DNA of 64,000 nucleotides from NCBI GenBank assembly GCA_039105265.1, contig JAPFFF010000023.1, positions 558,001 to 622,000 of the forward strand. The letters run 5' to 3'. The stretch comes from Tritrichomonas musculus (lineage: Eukaryota > Parabasalia > Tritrichomonadida > Tritrichomonadidae). The notes under the pieces are model-generated. The model was given only the letters and a program-made list of their open reading frames with translations. It ran no database searches and was not told the DNA's origin. This document shows, one piece after another, positions 19,530-28,253 of the stretch (the stretch's first letter is position 1; each line of letters starts with the position of its first letter). Both the position numbers and the translations under genes were made by a program.

Positions 19530-21275
19530 ATGATGAAAAAAAAAATTGATAAAGGTATTTTATATTTGTTCAATATAATGACTGAGCATGCATCCTATAT
19601 TTTTTCAGCTTACTCTACAATTTTATCTCTTTCAGAAGAAGAAATTCTTCAAACCGGATATCAAATAACAAATGGAAGTCCGATTCCTTCCTTTGATGAA
19701 AACTTATTGATTGAGCTCTGTAAAGACGCGCAAAAATTATTCAAAAATGAAGAAAATATCATAAATCTGGAAGGTGATATTATAGTTGTAGGTGATATTC
19801 ATGGGAGTTTGCACGATTTGCTTCGGATTTTAAAATACATTCAATCAAGCAAATGTAAAGTTCTCTTTCTAGGTGATTATGTTGATCGTGGATTTTTTTC
19901 CTTGGAATGCATTACTTTATTATTTGCATTTAAGGTTATGTATCCAGATAATTATTTTCTCATCAGAGGGAATCACGAATTTGACTCAATGTGCTCATGC
20001 TATGGATTTAAAAAAGAGCTTTTAAATTATCACAATCCAAAAAAAGCAATCAAACTTGTATCCAATGGTAATCGTCCTGGAATGATTCTTGACAAAGTTG
20101 ATTATAATTTTACTGATGGAGAAAAAGAAGATAATAAATCGCATCACATTTCTAAAGAAATGCTCTGTGATGCTTATTTTTCGAATCATGTTTACATGTA
20201 CTGCCATAAGTATACAGAAAAGCTTTATAATGCTTTTATCAATGCATTTTCCTACTTACCCATTTGTGCAATAGTCAACCAAACTTCTTTATGCATTCAT
20301 GGAGGTATAAGCCCTAAACTGGAAAAACTTGATAAAATTAATAGGAGAATTCAAAGGCCAATTACTGATTTTGATCAAAACCCACTTTTAAGTGATTTGA
20401 TATGGGGAGATCCTTCGCATGAGCAAATGAATCAATCTTCCACCCAACTATATTACGACAATCCAAGAGGTAGAGGAAATCTCTTCAGTGGGATTGCCCT
20501 CTCAAATTTTTTACGTTCGAATAATCTTAAACGTATTATCCGTGCTCATCAATGTGTTCTTAACGGTACTGAGCAAAAATTTAACGAAAAGTGCATCACT
20601 GTTTTTTCAGCATCATCGTATAATTGTCAAATGGGGAACAGTAGCGGAATACTTAAAATTGTTCAAAAAGGAGATAAAGTTGAGCCGGTGACATTTGAGC
20701 CTCTTTCTCGTTTAAAAAAATCAGACGCAAATTACTATAAGGTTCAAGCATTTGAAACAGAAACAACCAAACCAATGTTTAATGTAATTAATGGTAATAT
20801 TAGATCAAGTTATTCTATGGCTCCTGATGCAGCCTTACAACTCGATCTTGACGATATACAGCTTAAATTGCAAGAAAACAAGTTGCAGAGCTTCTATTTA
20901 GGTAAGGAAGATTCATCAAGATTAAAGCGTTCTATTATGTTAAGCAAAAAATCAAAAACGACTAGTATTTTGAATTGCAAAAAATTAACGTACGACTTTT
21001 CTTTTAATACCGGTGTTCATCATAAGAAAAGCATGCGTAGCAAATCATTCCGTTTCCCCAAACCTCCTTTGGTTGATGATTTTGATATTACTAAATGTGA
21101 TAATTCAAACGAGCAAAATGCAATGAGTGAAATTGAAAGCCCGTTTGTAATTCATCCGTCTACCGATATCGTTCGCGTACAACCATTTGCTTCACAGCCA
21201 ATGAGCTGTATTATTCAGAAGCCATCATTTCCACAGAATTCTATACAAAAATTGCAGCAAAAAGTTCATTTTTGA
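19530..21275 (+). CDS. PP1-like serine/threonine protein phosphatase with insertion and long tail
   Basis: 581 residues of the PPP family. Catalytic motifs are intact: GDIHG at 88-92, GDYVDRG at 115-121, GNHE at 147-150, HGG at 257-259 and the RAHQ histidine at 340, followed by ITVFSASSY. These bind two metal ions and hydrolyse phospho-Ser/Thr. Compared with PP1, about 60 extra residues (about 163-225) lie between the GNHE/GF segment and KLYNAFINAFSYLPICAIV. The C-terminus after about 380 is a 200-residue Ser/Lys-rich extension not found in PP1. Met17 (ATG at 19578) lies closer to the conserved domain and may be the real start. The extension and insert suggest special targeting or regulation (inference). 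Confidence 0.93.
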   Translation: MMKKKIDKGILYLFNIMTEHASYIFSAYSTILSLSEEEILQTGYQITNGSPIPSFDENLLIELCKDAQKLFKNEENIINLEGDIIVVGDIHGSLHDLLRILKYIQSSKCKVLFLGDYVDRGFFSLECITLLFAFKVMYPDNYFLIRGNHEFDSMCSCYGFKKELLNYHNPKKAIKLVSNGNRPGMILDKVDYNFTDGEKEDNKSHHISKEMLCDAYFSNHVYMYCHKYTEKLYNAFINAFSYLPICAIVNQTSLCIHGGISPKLEKLDKINRRIQRPITDFDQNPLLSDLIWGDPSHEQMNQSSTQLYYDNPRGRGNLFSGIALSNFLRSNNLKRIIRAHQCVLNGTEQKFNEKCITVFSASSYNCQMGNSSGILKIVQKGDKVEPVTFEPLSRLKKSDANYYKVQAFETETTKPMFNVINGNIRSSYSMAPDAALQLDLDDIQLKLQENKLQSFYLGKEDSSRLKRSIMLSKKSKTTSILNCKKLTYDFSFNTGVHHKKSMRSKSFRFPKPPLVDDFDITKCDNSNEQNAMSEIESPFVIHPSTDIVRVQPFASQPMSCIIQKPSFPQNSIQKLQQKVHF

Positions 21276-21806
21276 ATTTTTATTGTTTTCGATCTCTAGT
21301 TCGAGATGCCACTTGTTGATCAAATGTACGATATATATGCCATTATTAGTTCATTATTTTTGAATGATTAATTCTGGCAAAATAATTAAAATGATATTAT
21401 AAATAAATAGATATATAAATAATTGCAGTATGTTTTGATAGACGAAAGCATATTTTTGCATGGATAGCCATATATTTTAATTTGAAAGAGAATTTTATAT
21501 TTAAACTTTTTGATATTTATGTTTGAATTAAAGCCTTAAATTTCAAAATCGAATTATTGTTATTTATTCATGCGATAAACATTGTATTTGTTCAATATTG
21601 GGTTTTATATTTGTCTTGTTAATTACATAAATAACAATTAATAGTAAAATTATGATCAAAACATCGATTCAAAATATTATAAAATATTTATGTTGAAAGT
21701 TTCACAGAAATAAATTAAAAATAATTAAAAAGACTGATATTAAAAAGCTAACTTGGTAGATCTTTAAAGAAATAACAAAATAATTTTTTATTAATATATA
21801 AAATAG
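21276..21806. other. Intergenic spacer between convergent phosphatase genes
   Basis: 530 bp between the PP1-like stop and the Cdc25-like stop. AT-rich, with no feature seen. Confidence 0.55.
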
Positions 21807-22604
21807 TCAAAATAGTTGGATCAATTTAAAAGAACTATCTTTTGAATATGTTACAGTTCTTGGTTGGCTCTCCATATGATTTTCTTGAATATCATTTTTA
21901 TCATAATGATCTTGAAAAGGATTTTGCTTGAAATTCAATTTCAAGCTATGATCGTAATCCTTTAATATAATGTTGTTGTAATCATTACTGGATTTTCCTT
22001 TAGAGCTTGAGTTGCTTTTGATAATTCCAATATTCTCTTTGTAATCATAAAAATATAGCTTCTGGCATCTTTTTATCTCATTGTTTCGAACAAAGTTATT
22101 ATCATACATTGATATGTATTGGCCTCTGCATAATTCAGGATGTAAGTTAAAAAACTTTTTGTAGCCGCCTTCAAGTAAAAAAAGGTTTGGATATGATAGT
22201 TTAGGATATTCAGAAATATGTATATTTCTGTCATATTCTCGAAACAAATCATAAAGTTTAGGTCCTCTAATTGAGCTATATTCGCAATGAATTACAATGC
22301 ATATTGATTTCCCGTTTTCAATCTCATCCATATACTTTTGAAATACCTTTATCATAGATGACAATGATGTAATATTCAAAGCTCCCATTATTTTTCCGCC
22401 TTTATGTTCGTATTCAAATCGAGCATCAAGTATTACTATAAAATCGTATGGATGACAGGTTGGATCTGAGATATAGCAAGCCAACTTATCAGGTGTAATA
22501 TAATTGTAATTCTGATGACGAGATAATGAATTTTCTACCTTATCAACGTCAAAGTTAGGTATTGGAATTTCATTTGGATCCAACGAGAATCGTTTTCCCT
22601 CCAT
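21807..22604 (-). CDS. Cdc25-like dual-specificity phosphatase (rhodanese fold)
   Basis: 265 residues. The rhodanese-type domain covers about 30-165. DFIVILDARFEYEHKGGKIMG corresponds to the Cdc25 'DCRYPYEYEGGHI.GA.N' segment. The catalytic loop HCEYSSIR is a complete HCX5R, and it continues with GPKLYDLFREYDR, YPKLSYPNLFLLEGGYKKFF and HPELCRGQYISM, in the exact order of Cdc25. Cdc25 removes inhibitory phosphates from cyclin-dependent kinases. The long N-terminal regulatory region of animal Cdc25 is missing; about 100 polar residues follow the domain instead. Arsenate-reductase relatives share the loop, but the GGYKKFF...HPELC block favours Cdc25. Confidence 0.9.
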   Translation of the reverse strand: MEGKRFSLDPNEIPIPNFDVDKVENSLSRHQNYNYITPDKLACYISDPTCHPYDFIVILDARFEYEHKGGKIMGALNITSLSSMIKVFQKYMDEIENGKSICIVIHCEYSSIRGPKLYDLFREYDRNIHISEYPKLSYPNLFLLEGGYKKFFNLHPELCRGQYISMYDNNFVRNNEIKRCQKLYFYDYKENIGIIKSNSSSKGKSSNDYNNIILKDYDHSLKLNFKQNPFQDHYDKNDIQENHMESQPRTVTYSKDSSFKLIQLF

Positions 22605-23847
22605 AAAACCCTATTTTTTCTAATTTAAATTTCTTTAAAAGTAAAAACAATTGAGTTTTGATTCTCTCAGAGGGGAATGAGATGAAAAAGTGGCTTTGTG
22701 GTATTTCAAATTTAAATATCCATTCAAAAGTTTTAAAACAGTTTATTAATAGCAAAAATATCTAAAAATCTAAGTTAAATCAAAAAATGTTGGGAAAAAG
22801 ATATTTAAAGATTTCAATTAAATAGAAATAATTATATCAATTTTTTTATATATTGAATAATGTAAAATACAATTCAATACCTTAATTGAAATATTTTTTT
22901 TAAAAAAAAGTGAAGAGAGAGTATAAAATATAAGAAATCTTTTAGGGTTTTTCTGATAGTATTTCAATTACTTTAATGATAAAATGACAAAATAAAAACT
23001 ATCAAATAAAAAAATATTTATTATTTCAACGTGTTTGAAAATATGCAGAGAATAATTCCAAGTAGAGTATAGAATGCCATTATATTATTCATGCTCTTTG
23101 GTTTAAACCAAAACATCGTTTTCAATTAAAGTTTTATGAAAAAAAATTCAATAATATTCAATAATATTCAATTTCATAAAATTTGTTGAGTATACTTTCA
23201 CATTTTTGAATTTTTGATAAGATGTTATTTTTATCTTAAAAATGAATGTTTATTGATTTCTGTCTTTAAGAAAAAGAAAATAAAAAAAAAAAAAAAATAT
23301 TGAAATTCTGTCAAAATTGAGTATTAAGAAATTTGATATAAAAAATTATAAACGGTAATTTAATTTACAGAAAAAAATTGACATGATGATAGGTAAATCG
23401 AGAGAAAAATGAGTTATTTTATTTAATAAAGCAAGAAATATTGATTTAGTCCATTTTATGGTTTGGATTTTATATGAAATTTTTAAGAGATTATTGAATT
23501 TTTGTTAATTCAAATTTTCTGGCTTGTTCGATTGAAATGAAAACTCGTTTAATAATGAAGTGAATGATTTTTCATTTATAAAATTAATTTAAATTGCATG
23601 ACTTTATATGAAAAAATCAAAATTACAAAATAATTGTTTTGTATTTTGTAAATAAAAGCATTTAAAATTTTAAGTGTAATTTTTCAATAAGTTCTATTAA
23701 AATCTAAAACATTGGTATCTTTATTAATATCCTATAAATAAAAATAATAATAATTTCATAATTATATTTAATTCATATTATAAATATTAATTTATATAAA
23801 TAAGCATTTTTATCATTAAGCAAAAAGATTACATTATAACTCAAAAC
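22605..23847. other. AT-rich gene-free stretch
   Basis: 1.2 kb with no supported gene. A short tandem of TTCAATAATA-type units occurs near 23148-23175. The sequence ends in the left target duplication of copy C. Confidence 0.55.
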
Positions 23848-25506
23848 TAGGCTTGTTATTCTCCGATTCCCGAGATCGATAATTGATTGACTTTTTGATA
23901 TCGATACATAAATATGCACTGATTCTCGAGATCGATTTCAGAGATCGAGATTTTTTTTCCTCAACTTTCGATATCAGAATTTTCAATTAAACAGAGGTAT
24001 TCATGTGAAGTGAAAACTCGTTATTTGATTTTTTTATTTTTACTTTAATTGAATGAATATTTTATCTTATGAAAAAATATTAAGATTATTTACTTCTATA
24101 TATCCAATACTGACATTTGCCATAATTGGTTTTAATGGATGTTGAGAATTTAAAAACAATTTAAAAAATAATGTTTCATCTATATCTCGAGTCAATTAAA
24201 ATATTTATGAATTATAAATCAATAATAATATTTTATATTTGATTTATAAAATATATTATCTGTTGGATTTCCAATTTATTAGCCATATATAAATTTAAAT
24301 GCAAATTTACATTAAAAAATTAAGAAAATGACTTATTTCTCAATTGTTTTACGAAATAATTATATACTAATTGTACAATATAATAATAATAAATATTTAA
24401 ATAAATTTTATTATGTAAATAAGTTACTCTATACTCTCATTTTAAAGAAAAATGTAATTTTATCTTTTGCATTATTTTGAATTATTTTTCATCGTATTTT
24501 GGTACGTTATTATTTTTTAGTGACGTGAGATGATTATTTTCGGTGAAGTGAAGTTAATAGTGAAGTGATTATTGAAAAATATAAATTTGCTCATCTTCAT
24601 AAAAATATTTTTAAAATATTTTTTATAAAGTAAAATTATTAAGTACTATATTATAAAAATAACTTTAATATTTAATATATTGAAAACCCAAAAATAATCA
24701 CAATACAAAGCAACATATTATTTTAGAAATTCAATTAAAAATCATCGTTTAATTGAATTTTTCATTTTTTTTTGTTAATTTATCTATTTAATATATAATG
24801 TAAAACTTAAATATAAAATTTAAATAGTATATAAAATATAATATATATTATATATATAAAATAAAATAATGTTTTAATAACAATACTACTAGGATAAAAA
24901 ATGTTTATTATATCAATATAAAAAATATAATTACTGAAAAAGTTAAAAATTTATAAAAAATAAAAAAAATATAAACAAGTGTATCTCTAGAAAATAAATA
25001 TTTTTTAAACATATAAGTATTAATATGTTATTAATATATATATACTATAATAATTAATAAAACAAAAATATATATATATTTATATTTCATCGATTTTTAT
25101 ATAAAAAAAAATATATAGCCTCTCAATTATAAAACGATTCTTATTCAGAAAAATAAAAATAGAAATATCTCAAAAATAAGAGTATAAAATTCTTATCCAT
25201 TAAAGTTCATTCTTAGTAACCAAATAAAAATAAAGAAAATATGATCAATATTACAATATTTCGTCAATTTCTCTACATGAATACCTCTAATTAAACTTTT
25301 TGATAAATATATGATTGTATTTTAATCTCAAATAATTCATAAAAAAAAAAAAAAAAAATGTATTTTTTGATTTTAATCTTAGATCACATTTCATGCCTGA
25401 TATCTTGATAATCGATAATCTCGATATCAGATTTTTAAACTGATAATCGAGTATCAGATGTAAAAAAGTGACGTTTTTGATATCGATTCTCAAAATAACA
25501 AGCCTA
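23848..25506. mobile_element. hAT-like miniature element, copy C, interrupted by another element
   Basis: Ends TAGGCTTGTTATT and AATAACAAGCCTA, flanked by perfect 8-bp duplications CTCAAAAC at 23840-23847 and 25507-25514. The left 145 bp and the right 210 bp match copy A. Between them lies a 1,296-bp insertion (23993-25288). About 120 bp of the family interior, between the GATTTTAAT and ATCACATTTCATG blocks, is deleted. Confidence 0.92.
23993..25288. mobile_element. Nested 1,296-bp non-autonomous element with 8-bp TSD
   Basis: Terminal inverted repeats AGAGGTATTCATGT / ACATGAATACCTCT, flanked by perfect 8-bp duplications AATTAAAC at 23985-23992 and 25289-25296. Copy A preserves the empty site (CAATTAAACTTTTTG, single AATTAAAC), which proves insertion into copy C. 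The interior is extremely AT-rich with no open frame of note. The 8-bp duplication again fits hAT-type transposition. Confidence 0.93.
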
Positions 25507-25767
25507 CTCAAAACTAGCCCAAGCGTTTGTTTCCTTCGAAATATAAAATGAGTTTTATCTGATAGTTAATCAAATAAGCAGGTTTCAAAAAGAATCGGAT
25601 CACACAATATTTTTTTTCTACTTTAATTAAAACCCCCGCGTAAACCGTTTACATTTTTTCATCGGAGGTAAAAAGTTGCTTTTTTCAAGATCATTCATTT
25701 TTTAAAGTGAGATACCTAAACCTGTGGATTTAGGTGGATATGCTTTAAAGAGTGAGCTCATCAAGAT
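25507..25767. other. Spacer upstream of the remnant gene end
   Basis: No gene seen. The base composition is less AT-rich than the desert to the left, and it may be decayed coding sequence. Confidence 0.4.
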
Positions 25768-26268
25768 TTAGCTATTCTAGTAGGTAATCATGTTGCTAGT
25801 ATCGTAACAATAAATAGCCAAATATCAAATTAGGAGAGAGAGAATGTAACATTAAAGGATACTATAGCAGCAATGGAAGCTAGAATTTATGCGATTGAAC
25901 CACATAGACCAACTTTACCTGATTTTTATCAAGGGTTTAATAATCATGAAGTTGGTGAAAATGATTATTGCGAAATAAATGATAGGGGAGTAGGAGTCAT
26001 GTATTTCGATATATGTTTTGAAATGCATAATGATGACAGTGAATATGTATTTGTATTAAATGACAATAAAGATGTCAAACACTACATTAGATTAAAGATA
26101 AATTTTGAGACTGAGGAATGTGTTTCTTATCTTGATGAACTAAATGGAAATACAGAACCTTTAACTCAAAATTCTAGCGGTTATTATAAAATACCAGACG
26201 ATTTACAGGACTCATTTGGTTCATATTATAAAAGTACAGCATATCTTGAAGTTTATTCAAAACCATAA
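25756..26268 (+). pseudogene. C-terminal remnant of an unknown coiled-coil protein
   Basis: A frame upstream of the ATG at 25873 reads a short coiled coil (LAILVGNHVASIVTINSQIS, stop, ERENVTLKDTIAAMEARIYA) and continues without break to the stop at 26268. One in-frame TAG lies at 25831-25833. The 131-residue part after the ATG (FNNHEVGENDYCEINDRGVG ... AYLEVYSKP) is probably beta-rich. Coiled coil plus beta-sandwich end resembles trimeric fibre- or surface-type proteins, but I do not recognise the family. The 5' part is missing or decayed, so it is more likely the end of a broken gene or mobile element than an intact small gene. Confidence 0.45.
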
Positions 26269-26308
26269 AATATCCATGAGTAGGGATATTTACGAGATTC
26301 TCGGGGCA

Positions 26309-26387
26309 GGTACCTGTGCCGTTTCATAGATGGTTGGCATTGAGGTAGGTGGGTGGGGTACCTGTGCCGTTTCATAAATGGTGGGCA
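26309..26387. repeat. Two direct repeats of about 31 bp, 48-bp period
   Basis: GGTACCTGTGCCGTTTCATA followed by R-ATGGTKGGCA occurs at 26309-26339 and again at 26357-26387, with two mismatches. The block is unusually GC-rich. A long T tract follows. Confidence 0.8.
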
Positions 26388-26416
26388 GTAGTGAGAACCA
26401 TCGTGGAGAAAAAATA

Positions 26417-26425
26417 TTTTTTTTT

Positions 26426-26480
<55 letters not shown>
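26417..26480. repeat. Long poly-T tract (about 60 nt)
   Basis: A T run interrupted by a single AA near 26427-26428. On the opposite strand it would be a poly-A tail, so it may mark the 3' end of a retro-inserted sequence. The GGGGAGCCATGCCCC stem follows at about 26501. Confidence 0.7.
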
Positions 26481-26485
<5 letters not shown>

Positions 26486-26540
26486 GTTCGTGTTGATGCA
26501 TGGGGAGCCATGCCCCGCGGAAACCGACTAGTATATACTA

Positions 26541-27340
26541 CTCTAAACTGTTATAACTCTAATTTACACGTTTTTATAGCCTGAACAGAATTGATTTGCA
26601 TCCCAATGAAAACTTTTTTGGGTAGGTAAGAGGTTTTTGCTGAAATTTTGATGATTATGATAACTTTGTAAGATGCTCTCTGAAAGCATCGAATAAACCC
26701 ATAGACACCTCAATCATCGAACTCCCAGAAGGAATGGTTTTTATTCAGCAATTTTAAGAATATGTGTTGAATTAAATTCAAAGTACTCAAATTTGACTTA
26801 GGTTATATCTCATAATTATAACAGTTTACAAAAAATTACAAACAATAAAATAATTTTCACTTCAAAAAGTCAATTGGATGATATGACTGAACATTATCGA
26901 ACCTCAAAAACAAGCTGTCTATGTAGCGAGAATAAGGTAGAAAGTTCTTGTCATGGAATTGACAACTGGACAGTAGGCTTGTTTTAAGTTGTTATAAAAT
27001 AGGCTTCAAAGTTGGGGGAATTACCCAATTATCATAACTAAGGACAATGAATGTATTCAATACATATTTACGATCGAGTCAAGATACATTTAAAGATCAA
27101 AGATTGGAGAATGATGACTATTATATGGAGGTATATCAAAGGTTCAACAAATCCAATTTGGGCTACAATTGTAGACATTGCAGTGCGTTTTAATTATTCT
27201 CCATTTAGAGCTTAGTGATGAAAGAACTATGAGCATTTAATGATTAGTTTTGACAATCAGAAGAATGTATTCCAAGAAAAACTTGCTAGATGCAAGATCA
27301 ACTCTTCTTCCTGGGATGAACAATTTAAACACCTTATATA
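26541..27340. other. Intergenic region, possibly decayed coding sequence
   Basis: Moderate GC. Short protein-like stretches occur in different frames around 27100-27330 (for example WRYIKGSTNPIWATIVDI) with many stops. No identifiable domain. Confidence 0.3.
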
Positions 27341-27676
27341 TATAATATTTTTTTTATTTGATTTCAATTACCAAAATCTTTAGATTTCAAACACATTCAT
27401 CTTTTTGAATGATTCTAAAAATAAATAATATAAAATAATATAAAATATTGATGTTTACTTTAAAGTTAAAATCTATAAATACATTCTTTTTTTATAGAGA
27501 TATTATAGACCAAATTACGATCATATAATTATCAAAAAAATTAATTGAAATCTATGATAACAAAAGCTAACAAAATATGATTTTTCTCAATTTCCGAAAT
27601 CGATCACGAATATCAGCGCATATTTTATTTATCAATATCATATAGCTAATTATTTTTCGATCTGAAAAATGCTCTA
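27341..27676. mobile_element. Ancient, diverged copy D of the hAT-like miniature element
   Basis: It aligns to copy B over most of its length: TTTCAATTACC near the start, AAAAATAAATAATA, TTGATGTTTACTTTAA, TACATTCTTTTTTTAT, AAATTACGATCATATAATTA and CGAAATCGATCACGA. There are many substitutions and the ends are eroded. No target duplication is recognisable. Confidence 0.65.
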
Positions 27677-28253
27677 TTGAATTATTTATTCTATGAGTTA
27701 ATTCAATATTGAATGATTTCCATTTTTTGGGGAAGGAGAACTTTAAATGAAAATGTAAATTTTAATAAAATATCAATCAAAATAACAATAGAATTATCTT
27801 ATTTTCAAATAACATTTCATTGTCATTTTTAACCTCGGGCAATTGCCCGAGCAAAATTCACGGGCAAAGACGGGTAATGTCACTTTTTTTAAGAACGGGC
27901 AAGACGGGAACGGGCAAACACGGGCCACAGGCAGTGCCCGTGGCCCGTCATTTTTACGGGCAAATTGCCCATGCCCATCCATCATCCCTAGTTTATCAGT
28001 ATATAATTTAATCATAATATCAAAATTTGTTATTTTTACATTATTAACTAATAAAAATATCATACAATATATTATTATTTTAGCAACATAAAAATATCAT
28101 GTATAATAAAATAAAATAAAAAGATATTACACCAACAAATTTTAAATGAAAATTTTCAATTATTGTACAATCAAAAACAATTCAATTTTAATACGATAAT
28201 TTTTAAATGACCATTCACATTTTATCGTTTTTCCAATTTGACTCTAATAAAAA
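27677..28253. other. Spacer upstream of the MATE gene
   Basis: It contains the CGGGCAA-rich block (27832-27990). A TCACA initiator-like motif at 28215 lies about 37 nt before the MATE start codon. Confidence 0.5.
27832..27990. repeat. CpG-rich CGGGCAA/TTGCCCG repeat block, probable hAT terminus
   Basis: Five CGGGCAA units in 130 bp plus CGGGCAATTGCCCG and GGGCCAC..GTGCCCGTGGCCC palindromes. Read on the minus strand, the right edge begins TAGGGATGATGGATGGGCA. Subterminal GGGCAA/GGCCC repeats and a TAGGG or CAGGG tip are typical of hAT elements. Only one end is seen, so it is a truncated remnant. Confidence 0.5.

Noticed and set aside
26349-26531. 60-codon frame with poly-Phe
   Set aside because: It is a translation of the poly-T tract and GC-rich direct repeats.
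27794-28063. Cys/Pro-rich frames on both strands at 27794-28091
   Set aside because: They arise from the CGGGCAA repeat block, which is open in several frames because it lacks T-A-A/T-A-G words.
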